From Blastomyces gilchristii SLH14081 (lineage: Eukaryota > Ascomycota > Eurotiomycetes > Onygenales > Ajellomycetaceae): a stretch of DNA of 64,000 bases. Both the position numbers and the translations under genes were made by a program. The stretch spans positions 904,096 to 968,095 of the forward strand of contig NW_003101675.1 of NCBI RefSeq assembly GCF_000003855.2, read 5' to 3'. The notes under the pieces were generated by a model. It was not told the origin of the DNA. It saw only the letters and a program-made list of their open reading frames with translations, and did no database searches. Every line of letters begins with the position of its first letter. The stretch's first letter is position 1. Shown piece by piece: positions 35,620 to 48,020 of this stretch.

Positions 35620-36965
35620 TCAAGATCGGCTCCCAGCCCGCCACAAACTTTCAAACTCGTTGCCAATTTCCTTTTCAATTCTCTCCTCCAGCTCGCGGAT
35701 GCTCAAGGGTTGAGAACGTTTACTCAGCGTCATGCCCATAGCCGTCGCATTTTCGCGTTCCAAGAGAACTAATGAAGTGAACAAGGAAATGTAAGTCGAA
35801 AACTACATCCCTAGAACAATAACAGAGTAGAGAAAAGCGGAGAGAGCAAACTTACTATGTATTTCAACTGCAGCTCTCTTCCCACTAAACATTGCATGTT
35901 CAACATTGGTGCTATCGTCGTTATTACAATCCCCGACGGCATATACACCCGGCATACTTGTGCCCATCCCCCTAAAATTATTATCAATCTTTCCATTAAC
36001 CATTCTCAGCCCCAGCTTGTAGGGTAGGTCGGAGCATTGCTTGGAGTCGAACGCTGTGAAGAATGCAGATCGATTCACAGGTTGAGCGCCGCCTTCGAAA
36101 TGGACCGTGAAAACGTCGAACTCTGATTGGTTCCGAGAATCGAAATGAGTTCCACCGTCTTGAAGGCGGGTGATGTTCTTGATGGGGGAGTAGTTGTATG
36201 TGATGCCGTAGTATGTTTCGAGCCCATATGTCTCACTTGCTGGAAGCTCCGTGCCATTCGTGAAAACCATAATGTCGTGGTTTATCGTGGCGATATGCAT
36301 TATATTGTCCAGAGTGCTTGTCACATCGCCCAGGATACCAATGGGCTGGTCGCGGTGCTCAAACCCGTCACACCAGGGACACCAATAGATCCCCTGACTC
36401 CAAGCTTCTCTTATACCAGGAGTGTCTGGGAGAACGTCTTCCATACCCGTGGCAAGGATAACTTTTCGCGCCAGTTTAGTAACTGGGGAAGAAGATCCTT
36501 CGCTGCCCATATCGATCTCTACCTTAAAGTGTGGCAGGTTATCAGAGGAATACTTCACGGGAGTAATCTCCAAAACTGTGCCATTTTTCATTTCTGCTGT
36601 TGGATATCTCTGAATTTGTTCGCGGGCTATGTGCCGAAAGAATGACGGATCCACGCCTACGAAACTATCAACAAAACCGAACTCCCTTTAAGGGTATGCG
36701 AGGAATGATGTGCATTTCACATTTACACACCATCATTGCTAATGACATCGTGCATATGTCTTGTCAACAGGTTGCGGTATTTCCCAGAGTCGACCATCAA
36801 CGCCGTTCTCCGGACTCGGGATAAGCCACTCAACGCGCTGAGACCAGCGGGACCACCTCCGACGATGATGACATCGTAATCGACGGGGGGAACATTGCTT
36901 GCGATAGCAAGTGTCAGAAAGAAGAACAGAATCAATAATCCAGATGCAGAGTGGATCATAGACAT
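35620..36965 (-). CDS. Thioredoxin-reductase-like FAD flavoprotein with signal peptide
   Basis: Three exons on the minus strand (36965-36731, 36656-35856, 35768-35620) give 394 residues. A hydrophobic N-terminus (SGLLILFFFLTLAIASN) precedes the FAD-binding VIIVGGGPAGLSALSGL. The redox motif is CPWC (in YWCPWCDGFEHRD), and the second FAD contact is MPGVYAVGDCNND. The usual NADPH-binding glycine motif is altered (PIGILGDVTSTLDN). Five N-glycosylation sequons occur (NGT, NGT, NIT, NQS, NRS), which fits entry into the secretory pathway. The last exon (LSIRELEERIEKEIG...) was found by splice phase and resembles the C-terminus of this family. It resembles the GliT-type oxidases that form disulfides and lack NADPH binding, but substrate and localisation are inferred. 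No biosynthetic cluster surrounds it. Confidence 0.85.
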
Positions 36966-38241
36966 AGTGGATTAAACTGCGGCGATAAAATGTTATCGGA
37001 AGAACACTCTTTTTGACTAGGCCACTAGGTCTTTTTGAAAGCCTTAGAGGTGGGAGAGTTTACATCGTGTAACTCGTCTTCCCCCAGACAATACAAACGA
37101 CAGAGCGGCGGCTTCCTCTTTGAAGAGCTTCCAGTCCCCTACCCTCGCAATGGCCCAGTCTTAGTCCATAGTGAACTGTGATGCCCCGCGAAGGGCTGGA
37201 GGAAGTTGCGTTAGAGTTAGAGCAACGGCTTCATATTGCTGACGTGTACATGTACATGTGCCTCTCCCCACACATCTCTGTGTAAAATCTATCACATAGA
37301 TGTATTCTAGAGAATATGTACTCCTCTTTGTATCTTTTTATCACATCATTCCCTTCTAGATAGAAAATAGAGGAATCAATTGATTCTCCTTCTATGATAC
37401 TTAGGTTTGCGCTCGGGTTTGTAGAGCGCGAACCCTACTTAAAGTAGGTGTAGGGGTGTGAGAGAAACTTTGATGTCGCGCTTGCTGTTTGCGACAGGCG
37501 CGGAGGGTAGTTAACTTGGAGCCGCTAAAATGTTTCGGCCCGATCATGCAACACCAACCTACCTTGTGCCAGGGTATGTAACCTAGCCGCTCGGGTGCGG
37601 CCAGCACTATCGATACGTGTTCCGGGTATCATGGCTTCTAGTCATTGGTGAGGATAGACTCAGATTATTGTTTGATCAAAATATCTCTTAGAAATGTTGG
37701 TGTCAGGTTCCAGAACCCCAAAAATTGTGACTTGATAGATTACAAGGCAGTTTGGCAATTGCACTTATGGTTTCACATTGTAACTATTATTCGTTCTACC
37801 GGTGCCTGACGATCATTTAGAGGAAGCATGTATATATACCGTTTAAACAAAAGAAGGAAACTGCCACAAAATGTATTCATAAAGGATGACGAGCATGCTA
37901 GGTGATGCTGCAAATGCAATTGGTGAATATGAGAAATGAAACGGAAAAGACAATTAAAGACACAAAAACCTGGAAACGATAGAAAAGTAAGTTGTTTCAT
38001 GGTCGAGGTACGGTTTAACGATCGTGAATGCATATTTATATATGCATGCGGATTTTGAGCGGGAACAAAAGATGATTGAAATTTCTTAGGTATCATTGAA
38101 GTGCGGAGAAATGGAGAAAAAAGGACAGATGTATAAGCTCTCAGTTCCTTCTCGGAAGAGCATAGTATTGGAAATAACCGTGAAAACTCCAACAGTAGGA
38201 ATGAACGAACTCCCAAGAAGATAAGAGACATAAAATAGCCT
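36966..38241. other. Intergenic
   Basis: Promoter side of the flavoprotein gene and 3' region of the next gene. Contains ACGTGTACATGTACATGTG (palindromic core GTACATGTAC) near 37240 and a short inverted repeat around 37410-37435 (GCGCTC...GAGCGC). The ORF at 37773-38231 (-) reads the probable 3' untranslated region and is not called. Confidence 0.5.
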
Positions 38242-39672
38242 TTAAAACATCGAGCTCTTTTTCCTGGTTAGCGTGTTTTGACGACCATCGTCCTTCTTAA
38301 ATAGTCCGAAAATACTTCGTTTTTCTTTCAGCTGGGGATTAGATGACCGCTGAGCCCCGAACTGTGGCGGCGCGAAATTGTGCGACGGAGCGGGGATGTA
38401 GGATGAATAGCGGTGGCGCGCAATGGAGTTGGGATTGGTAGATGCAGGTCGCGGGGGTAGGTTAGGCCTTGGCGCCTGAAGGCTTTGTGAGTGTTGCCGC
38501 CTATGCCGCGCTTCCTCTTTGCCGTATATTTTCTTGAGGCGTTCCGTTTCTTGGTCGATGGCAGCCTGTCTTCTTCTTGCTTCCCGCTGCTCTGCTTCTA
38601 GCAGCCGTTTTGTCTCTTTCTCTGCCTCTTTTTCGCGACGACGGCGTTCTTTCGCTTCAGCTTCCGCTTCCTTTTTTAATCTGGCAGTCTCTGCATCGAT
38701 TTCCCATTGGGTGCGAGGATCAGCTGGGGGTGGGCGGGTTTGCCGTTCTGGGATGGAAACCTGGGGCCTTTGGGGTTTCGTAGGTGGCTGTGACTGATTT
38801 GTTTCCTGTGAAGAGATGGGCTTTGGACCAGATGTGATATTGGGATTGGGGGGATCGGATATGTGAAAAGTTTCGCTCATTTGACCAAAATATACATCTC
38901 GAATGACAATGGCGCCTAGCAGAAGGACTACCTCTAGTCCCTTAAAATCTTCAATTTCTACCCGATAAAGATTTGGTTCATATAAAGTCACCTCTTTAAA
39001 TCCCCGTAAGATGGCAATAGTTATATCAGGCTCTTTGCTCTTTTTATCATCTAGTTTCTTTCCAGACATATAGCAATTAAGATCCCTTGAGAGCTTCCCA
39101 TCCTTGCGCCAGATAAATTTTAGTTTTGGAGTGATATCTGATGCGGCGGGATCGCTCATTGTCCGATCGAGGGTAGAGTTTGAAGGTTGTCTGAAGGTCT
39201 GCTGCGGCATTTCAAACTCCCATGACGCTGCAGAGTTCCATGTCTTCGGTCTGTGGCGAACAAGGACCTGCTGATCGGGGTTGTATAACTGTATAATGAA
39301 CACATTCGGTAGTATTGGTTCTGGAGGGGGGGGAACTCCACCGTTCTGCCGAATGGCTTCTTGCGACGACGACGGCTTTGTCCATTTAGGGATCAAAAGA
39401 ACCTCAGCATAGAGGACATCAGGAGAGTAAGGATCATAGATGCCCGCGGCATAGCGGTTTTTAGATCCCGGTAGCGAGGGATCAAGGTGCCGGAGGGTAT
39501 AGGCGGGTGTAGGTTCAGCACCGTGTTGCGCGAAAAAGAAGGAAGAGTTGAACTTGGGTTTTTCGTTAGAGGGCTTGACGAAGAAGGCTGTTGAGTTTAT
39601 TAGCTACTTCACTATGTCCAAATACAGTAATATAGCATAGGAAATCGTACTTGGCAGATTTTCATCCAGCAT
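38242..39672 (-). CDS. Conserved fungal protein of unknown function, with charged coiled-coil segment
   Basis: Two exons on the minus strand: a 22-bp first exon (39672-39651, MLDENLP plus one base) and 39587-38242, giving 455 residues. The first exon is supported by a perfect phase join to TFFVKPSNEKPKFNSSFFF. The N-terminal 250 residues are a folded-looking domain (DPSLPGSKNRYAAGIYDPY, WEFEMPQQTFRQPS, LKFIWRKDGKLS, LYRVEIEDFKGLEVVLLLG). A Pro/Gln linker follows, then an Arg/Glu/Lys-rich helix of about 70 residues (EAEAEAKERRRREKEAEKE), and a basic Ser-rich tail ending TRKKSSMF. From memory of the sequence style this domain occurs widely in filamentous ascomycetes without an assigned role. 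I do not assign one. Confidence 0.85.
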
Positions 39673-39938
39673 CTTGGAAGCTGTAGACGATCTCCTCTGA
39701 GAGTTAGGAACAAGATTGCAAAAATGCGTTCAGGGATAGAACTGGATGTTTGGGTTCGAGAATGAATTTAGGTGAGCCAAACCATGTCCTGGAAGTGGGA
39801 GACAAACGATAGGCGGACTCTGTACTCTCCTGAAACTCGAGAGAAAGAGAGGATTCATCGGATATAATGTAGTAGCTGCTACTGGAGAGCTCTGTAGTTA
39901 TTCCGCCCCACCTGCAACAAGGCTGGGGCATACGCAGT
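39673..39938. other. Short upstream region of the unknown conserved gene
   Basis: Probable promoter side of the 38242-39672 gene. The minus-strand ORF at 39704-39931 is unsupported. Confidence 0.5.
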
Positions 39939-40175
39939 ACACATGAACGTTGGTGCCAAGAAGTTGATCATGGTGCCAACTCGGGCCGGAAAAACAGCTC
40001 GGCGTGGTTCCAACCTGATTTCAACTTTTGACCCATGGCAGTACCCCATTAAAAGCACATACACTACGCTCGAGTAGACATAATCCAGCACATCATAATA
40101 TTGATTTTTCATATTTACAGAGATTTAGACTGGATTAGTAATAGTGAGTTGTGTATTTTTAGAGGGAGCGCTAAA
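39939..40175. repeat. Dispersed repeat, copy B
   Basis: Related to 17161-17372 in the same orientation. The clearest block is GCCAACTCGGGCCGGAAAAA followed by CAGCTCGGCGTGGTTCCAAC. TATTTTTAGAGGGAG ends the similarity. Non-coding as far as seen. Confidence 0.7.
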
Positions 40176-41625
40176 GTTGAACCTGTGGCCAGAAAAGTGG
40201 GCCACGTTCAACTGTAACCTGGCTGTGGCTTGCTCATGCGTCACTGTCTTATGTCATCTACTTGGCGCCAAGATTCAGTCGTACTTTTTATGGCTTAGCG
40301 TCTGCTTCTGCCACGTTCCTGCCTGAGCCGCAAGGCGGAAGCCTAACTTTAATTAGACCGATTATCTGCGGACTTTTCTTTTAAACCCCCCAAGCTCTCC
40401 TTGTGGATTCATACCAGAACGCGTGGAGCGACCGTTGAACTAACGGACGAAAAATGGAAGGGAGCAGGAACAGCGGCAATTGCGGACATTTCCGATAGGG
40501 GAAATCAGGGGGAAAAATACCAAGAACAAAGGAATGTTGTGCTAGCTACATTCTATTTCATGTGTTGTAAGTAGAGGGACCATCCGTTGCGCTCATGAAA
40601 GACAACCTCCCGACCAGCGGCAGGATTGTTAAGAAGGATCGTCTCTTTCTTACGGGAACACCGGCCTCAATCTAATTTTAGCAACATTTTTTGGATAGGC
40701 CCGTAAGCCTCTCTTCATGAATACACGAGATTGTAGGAACGATTTTTTCAGAAAAGTTTCAAATTCATAGCGCAGCACTTTACCCAGGAATTTATTTCTT
40801 TTCCCATCCTGTTACGAACCTCTCTAGCGGTCCTCTTGCAGAGCTTTGGAAGTATGTTCGCAAAAGCCGCCTGAAATAGCAATATCATCTCAATCGTGCT
40901 TGGGCTTGATGTTGTGGTAGCAAGAGTACGCCAGACACATCTAGTAGGTAGTAATATCGAGCTTAAATCACAGGACAGAACATCTGGTGGTTCCAAGCCA
41001 CTAACAGGGCGACATCCCACCGACATCCATGCAGGGTGAATTGGCATCAGAGCTCCAATCGCTGATGATGCCGGTACACGTTCCTTCTGCCGCGCAAGCT
41101 GCATAATACTACAAGAAAAGCATGGAATTTCCAGTATAGAACCTAGGCTGATCACTCCATTACGAGTGCGTTACGAATTCATTATGAATGACGAATACTG
41201 TGCAGTATAAGGTACTAAGAGAGAGTTTGTACCTGAGATTGGTTGCGCGTGAAGAAGGCCATTCCGACTCTCAATCCTTTGAACTAGTTTCAATCGTCCG
41301 CTTACAAATAACTAGCACAGTCTTTCGATCGCTGAAATTCCAGCGCCAAAATATCTATGCAACTTTTTGGTTTTCCGCAAAGTTAATCTATATAGCGTGC
41401 TAGGTGAAGATATCTATGTATCTGTCTCGCCGAAGCAGCGGCCTGGTAGACAGTTCTCACCCGCGAAAAGGAAATAGCCGCAATGTTGTCCCCGGGAAGC
41501 CGAAGCATGAAATACCAGGTGCGAGGACCATAAAAAACTGGGGGAAGAAGAAGAAGAAGAAGTGAAATATCAGCGCGAAAAATCTATATTTATGGCCTTC
41601 ATCTATGCATCTGACATTTAATCAT
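40176..41625. other. Intergenic
   Basis: A minus-strand frame at 40748-41155 (135 codons, GTG start) has protein-like composition (AFANILPKLCKRTAREVRNR) but no recognisable family and no ATG, so it is not called a gene. A (GAA)n run lies near 41546-41561. Confidence 0.45.
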
Positions 41626-42906
41626 CTAAGCAATGACTCTCACATCCTCGGCCCCGTCTGCTATAACAACCTTCTCCCCCGCATTCTCTTCAATATCGAC
41701 ACCGGCTGGCCCCTTCTTCGCCGCTTCCTGCTTAGCAAATTCTAAAATCTGATTCTCCCAACCTGTCATAGCCTGAACGAAGAATTGCTTCTGCAGGTCA
41801 CGGGAGGGCGCCTCGGCCGGTCTCCCACGGCGTGTGCGTGACTCTCGTGTTTCTATGATGCTGGCATTGTCGCCGTCCACGGGGCGACCGTATAGATCAT
41901 CTTGGTCCACGGAGGCGGCGAAGGTGTAGGTGCGGTATTCGGTATTGCGCCATCCGGTGCCTGGGTAGGTGGGAGAAGGGCGGATATTAGTATAGTTACT
42001 GGGGCTAGGTTTCATGTTTGTAACTTTTTTTCCCGCGAAAGAAAGGTCACGCATAAGCTTGTTGGTTTGTGATTTTTTATTTATTTTTTATTTTTTTGGT
42101 AGGGATTTGCACAGGAGTGATTAAGATGGTGAAAGGTGATCGATCCCAAGGCAGGGCAGATAAAATAGTGGTGAGATTAAATACCTTGGTAAAGTGTGCT
42201 ATCTTCCCAGTCCTCCGTGAAATAATGTAGAAATCCTCCATGCGTTACAATCACAATCTCCTTTTCCGGTCGAGCTTTTAACCAACGTCGCGCTTCCCTA
42301 GCACGATTCGCAATCGCCTCAGCACTAGGTGCCCATTTTTCTTTCTACACATATAATAAAAGGAGTCATATTAGCCCACGTTCCTCTGTTCAGCTATTGT
42401 ATGGCCGGAAACCAATCCGACACAGCAAAATAACGGACATCCAAATCCGAATCCCTAACTCACCTTCGAATTCCAATCCTCCCCTACTAATTTCAAATCT
42501 ACCGGGAGCCCATTATCATCCACCTCCTTTTGCAGCACTGTCAAGTCACTGCCAACATCGCATGGCACGTCGCTCGTCTCTTGGATCTCTGGCAGCGCAA
42601 TGATCGTCAATCCCTTATTCTTAATTTGATCTTCAAATGCTAGTAACGCGGTGTATATCGTGCGTCGGAGAGGGGAGGCAACGACGAGGTCGATCTGGGA
42701 GTGGTGCGGGAATTCCGCGCTGAGGTCTCTACATTGCGATTCGCCGTGTGGGGTTAGGAGGGGGTCCGGGATGATGTGGTTGGCGTGGCTGAGGTTATGA
42801 AAGCCCTGGAGATCCCGCCGTCAGTGGAGAGATTGGGGATGTAGGATGTAGAGCAGACGGGGGGACTAACCTGTGCATGACGGACACAGTGAATGATTGG
42901 TGACAT
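41626..42906 (-). CDS. Histidine phosphatase (phosphoglycerate-mutase-like) family protein
   Basis: Four exons on the minus strand (42906-42871, 42805-42464, 42344-42185, 41960-41626) give 290 residues. The phosphohistidine motif is VRHAQG (RHA instead of RHG), split by the first intron right after the Gln. It is followed by DPLLTPHGESQC, VVASPLRRTIYTALLAF (the conserved SPLRR arginine) and VTHGGFLHYF with the second catalytic His. The C-terminal region after TGWRNTEYRTYTF is a charged extension. These proteins are acid-type phosphatases or mutases acting on phosphomonoesters; the substrate cannot be told from sequence. No signal peptide, so probably cytosolic. All splice phases agree. Confidence 0.9.
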
Positions 42907-43804
42907 CTCTAGATCTATGATATATACAAAAGGGGATTTCGAGGCGAAAATAACAGTGTCCGATACCGCGGCAAATGTTCCAGGCTGGTGAAGCGCGGGG
43001 TAGGTATGTATGTATGTACTGTAGTAGGAAAAAGCCTTCAGTTAAATGCAGTATATTCTTCGTCTAAATGCGTATTGGATAAATAATGAATGAATGAATG
43101 AATGAATGAATGTATACTGAATAATATAAGATGTCACAACAGTAAATTGAATTCATTGTCTATATTGGAAAGACTCTTGACTTTGCGACGGCGAAACGTA
43201 AAGTTAGTCATAATAACCGTGGGGCAAGTTTTGGGCTTTCACCCCCCCACTAGATCTACCCAATGGCATGGAGGATTTATTACATGGCGGTTGAAAAGGG
43301 CGGGCATAGTCTTTCGGTGAGCGCTCGGTATGTTCTGATTGCGACAATGACAACTGAGTATTTCCAAAGCCCGCAAAATCAACGTATATATCTTGTATGA
43401 ATAAATCTTCGCTTGGCATGTCGAGAAGAGCAAATTGTTAACAAAGAAACCCGGAAGCAGTCACACTCGCCTCGCAAAGAAGAAATATATCCCAACACCC
43501 AGCCGGGTCTACCAAACCTGATATCCCTCCTTTCGTTCTCTTAATAACCGTAGCCTCAAAAGCAACAAAAATTAGGTATAAAAACGTGCAAGAGGGAAAG
43601 AGCACTAATAAAACATAACGTGTCGAAAGGTAGGTATTTGCCTCGCTTGCATGTCAAAAGGTATATAGAGTAAAAGAGACGCAGTTGCATGGAGTAGATG
43701 TCAAAAATCAAGCACGTCTTTAGGCCCGTGCAATCAAAAGGACATGAGGAATTCGTTGGAAATCAATGCCAGGAAAGAAATCAGTCCATGCATCTCACCA
43801 TACA
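42907..43804. other. Intergenic
   Basis: Promoter side of the phosphatase gene and 3' side of the HUL4-like gene. Contains a (GAAT)n microsatellite at 43084-43111. ORFs on both strands are short and unsupported. Confidence 0.55.
43084..43111. repeat. (GAAT)n microsatellite
   Basis: Seven uninterrupted tetranucleotide units. Confidence 0.95.
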
Positions 43805-46800
43805 TTAGGCGACCCCAAATCCTCTTGCGTTCTCAAGAGCTTTTTCCAACTTTTCCTCGAGAATGGCTCGGTTGGAATACTCCGGGAGCAGGAGCCTGCC
43901 AAAGCATGTTAGGCTCGTCGGAAGGCGCTGTATCATTGGTTAGCTTCCTGCACACAAGCCAAGCCCAGTTATTATAAAATTGTTAAGGGTTAGTAAGTTA
44001 CGTACGTTATCCCCAGTACCATTCCTCTGAATCACGAACATGATACTAGAAATGCCGTTGACCGGCACTCGATCGCTAGCCGTGACGAACTCCAGCAGCT
44101 GACGTTTCCTTGTCTGCGGGTATCGCTTCACTATGGACCAAAAGTCGGAGATCACACGATGATTAGGTTCGAAGCCGCCTTCGTACCGGGCATTGTGCTC
44201 GAGCTCTTCAATGTCAATCTCCTGGATCCCTTCGATGACAGTTTTCAATGCTTCCGGTGTAAATATTGATAGCGCCGTTCGATCTAGACAGGTATAAAAG
44301 CCTCGGGCGAATGCCTCATATTGCGGGCGGACGGATTTGTCTGTCAGCCAGAAGATATAGTCCTTGACAAATCGTTCTCGATTCGCGTTCGTGACCAAAG
44401 CGGCTTCTTGTGGAGGCGAAGGTGGTGTAGCTTTGTAAGTTCTTGAAGAAGCCCCTTTCAGTATCCCAGAGAGCACCCCGTCTCTCTTCGATGTGGAATT
44501 TTCATCGGCCGATTCACGGAGCATTGACGTATTATCATCAAAACTCCCAGGTTGACTTGTTTTCCCTGACCATGATTGTCGGTAATACGATCCGCTCTTT
44601 TTCCGTTCCCAGGCTGACCGTTCAGGGGCAGGCCATGGTTCATTGCGATCAACTTTCTCCATGTCGACAGACACGAAGGTTCCAAACGCATCAAAACTAA
44701 ACTCATAAGTCCTCATGAAGATGTCGCCAACATCTCCATCATCCCATGATAATAGGTCATCCAAGCCCTTGGCAAGCTCTGGCCAACCGACTCGGATATC
44801 ATCGAGATTTTTAACTCTCAATCCTAGTAGTTTCTTATACAACGCAACTGGAAAGTTAACCGGAAGGGTCAAACCGTTATAAACAGCAAGGGACATCAAT
44901 AGCCCTAATAACTCGAACTTGTACAGCGGTTCCATCGAACACGGCTGAAACCAAGACATGCGAGTTCGCATGTCCATCGTAAACATCCCGTATGATGGGT
45001 CCAATGCCTCTCCAAGAGCTACGCGGAAAAACTCTTGCTGCACACCACCGTGATCGATACCTTCTTCCCCTTCGTCCATACCCATTTGAACTTTAAGGGG
45101 CCGCATTAGCTCACGTCTTTCTCGTCGCCACAATTGATTGAGAGCGTCGGTAAGGACATTATCACGGCGTACAACTAGAACCAGATATGTCGAAATGGAT
45201 GTTTTCAATCTTGCAAGCAGACTAACATCATCATCTATCGGTATGATACTCGAGAATGCCGGCTGAGTAACATGTCGTGAGGTAGTCATTGCGGCTTCAT
45301 ATGACTTGGACATGTTAGAATAGTTAATAGCCCGGAAATATATCACCAAGGCGGACGGAGGAAATAAGAAGGGATAGGATAAGAGATGCACTGTTCGGTT
45401 ATTTGGGAGGATTCCGAGCCATTCAACAGGCATTTCCGTCGGGTCTAACCGCTCGGAGAGGAAAGATGTATGGAAGTCTTCAGGCTCTAAACCAAGTCTA
45501 AAGCGTTCTTTATACATTGATGCAAGGAGTTGCAAAGCGCCCCCAAAGGCACCGGACTTGGCCATTTCGGGTTTGCCGTCCCATTCCTTCAGCAAGAGGC
45601 TCCGTAGCCATTCCACAGCTACCATATGGGGATTGGTAGGTCGCTCGTCGTGTAGAAAGGAATAGGATGTTTGTGAAGATTTTTCATTGGTCTTGGAGAA
45701 GTCACGGAGAGTTCGTATGATCAGCCTCGTAAAGTCATGTTTCTCTTGTCGCTCAATATCGTGGATGTTAATGGTTCGGGTCTTAGAAATTTCGTGGAAG
45801 GCCATACGCGCAGAGACCACCCGAACCAGGCGATTTACTAATCGGAGCGCGAGGTCATGCTCAAACATTTCTGAGATGGCCACTAATGATCTCCTAGTAG
45901 ACCGAGGATGCTTTCTCATCTCAGAGTCAGGTAAAACGGTACCGGAAGAGCGGATATGGCGAATGATCTCCCATGTTTTCGGGTCAGTTTGCGGGATGAA
46001 GCTTGATAAAGCTAGTAGCGTGATAACCGAAATGTAAGCGGCATCGCTATCAGAAATGTAATCTTCAGGAGTGTCGGTATTACAGGGTGGAAAAAACCCA
46101 TGTTTCGAAACAGCGCGGGACGAAGAAGCGACCCATCGGACAGGGAGCATATGTGGCCTGGGCAAGGAAAATTCCCGTGGTGGAACAAAAAGCTTCGCGA
46201 GAGAAGTCCACAAGCTATGCAATGTGGTTTCCCACGGACATATTCGATGCAGGACACGAAAAGAGTTTTCTACTTGTTCGATATCCAGTGTGTTCGCGTT
46301 CTCCCGACGGTCACTTTCCGCTGAGGTTGGGGAATCCTTCCGGAAGGATTGAACAAGTTGACGAGGACTGCTTAGAACATAAAACACACTCTGCACAACA
46401 AATGGGAACACCTCACGCTGGCGGGGAGTTGCATACTGCCAATCCCAAGGTTCAGAATATCCGCGAGACTCCAATTCTGACATTTCTTCGATCCACTTGT
46501 CTCTATCTTCGTCGTTTTCAAACATTAACTTCGCTAGTCCAGTCACTATCTGCTCTGATAAGTGAGATAGGGTCTGGATTTGTTGAGGTATAAATAGTTT
46601 GCCGTTGTTGGCATCTCTGGATACTGGAATTTCCGGGCTTTCGGTTGGAGACTGTGAGTGTTGTATACTGTAGTCTATCGATACCCGGCTGCTGTCGCAC
46701 TCAGCGCTTTCCGATTTCCTTGGGCCGTGGGACCCATCCCACGAGACGCGCCTATGCCGCTTCTGCTCTGGCTTCGAAGTGTTGCTCACATCACTTGCAT

Positions 46801-48020
46801 TTTTATGTTTCTGTGGTCGTTGCTTTAAAGGTGGCGGAGACTGTAAGGATCGATTAGGTTGGTTTGACGGAGTGTTATGCGATGAAGCCTTTCGGGGTTG
46901 TTTGCGTTCAGAGCGTACCCTGTCCTCGGCAAAGGCTTTCGAAGGCTGTTTCCGGTGCTCCATTTCACCAAGGGACAGGCGCTTTACAGGTTGTCCGGGG
47001 ATCTTTACCTCAACCGCCGTCGGTTGTGGATTAGGATTGGAAGATGTAATAGTTTGAGGGCGGGACTTAATATTAGGATGCGAAACGACCTGCTTCTGTC
47101 GACTATTTCGTTTTGGGTTACTTGGATGCTCTTGGCTTCTACCTGGTGTTTCAGTTCCGGGAGGCTTGGATGGCGAGCTACCATAATCGTTGGGGTCAGA
47201 CGAGACTGTATCGAATGCCTCGTGAGATCGTCGCAGAGGTAGCCACTCCACCATGCGCAAGGAAAGAGTGTCGAAAAGATTTTGAGTAAACGATTTCGGA
47301 TCTTTTAATCGCTGCGAACTTTTGCCGTCTTCGCTTTGTGGTGGGCCCGGCTTCTCGTTCGCTTCGGTAGATTTTGTAGTCCTATTATTCCCGCGATGTT
47401 GCTGGTGTAATGTATCACCCGCTGGCTTCTCTTGGGCGCCATTATCCTCCGCGTTATTGTGGCCTTGAGCGTCAGAGGAGAACTTAACACTTTGTTGGGA
47501 CACTTCACATGACCGTCTCCTGTGTCGTCGGATCCCATCTCCTGAGAGGAAGTCGGTGTTGGTGGCCGGGGTATTACGACACAAACCTCTCTCCGGGTTA
47601 TCCTGGCTAGCTAAGTAGCAGGCAACTGTTCGCGCACTCAGTTCGGTAAACCTGCGAAGAGGCGCATCCGTAACTCTCCTGCGATAGCTAAAACATGTAG
47701 GGGTGGCGCAGAACGGGTCCTGGCAGCCGTAGAGGAGCTGGTTTTTATACCTAAAATAGAAGCCGTAAGCAAATAGCTAGGATGGCAAATGCCTGTGTCG
47801 AACAAACAAACCGTTTAACAAGGAGATTGAAATCTCTCTGACGCTTGTCTCTATTCCATGCTAAGACTCCTGCGGGATCTGTCACAGCGATAGTATTTTT
47901 GGCCAGCAGCTCCGGGGCGTCGGCGGGGAGCTTCGATGGATGGTAGAGTCCCCTGTCTCCAACGGACGCGGATCGCCCCGAGTCTGGCGGGCTCCCAGAG
48001 CCTCCCCGAAGCCTGGTCAT
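43805..48020 (-). CDS. HUL4: HECT-domain E3 ubiquitin ligase, HUL4-like
   Basis: Three exons on the minus strand (48020-47812, 47750-44006, 43927-43805) give 1358 residues. The first exon starts MTRLRGGSGSPPDSG. The join LVKRYKNQLLYGCQDPFC creates a Cys-rich N-terminal region (C-x4-C-x4-C, then further Cys) resembling the AZUL-type zinc finger of UBE3A-like ligases. A long disordered, basic, Ser/Pro/Gln-rich region follows. The C-terminal HECT domain starts near LMRPLKVQMGMDEGEEGIDHGGV. A family-typical insertion (PWPAPERSAWERKKS...) interrupts it. The catalytic Cys is in LPTSLTCFGRLLLPEY (about residue 1326), encoded by the short last exon. Hul4-type ligases ubiquitinate nuclear and cytosolic targets. 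The gene is divergent from REI1. Confidence 0.92.

Noticed and set aside
37773..38231. 152-codon minus-strand ORF
   Set aside because: Lies directly 3' of the 38242 gene on the same strand and reads its probable 3' untranslated region.
40748..41155. 135-codon minus-strand ORF
   Set aside because: GTG start, no ATG near the start and no family. Kept only as a note in the intergenic entry.
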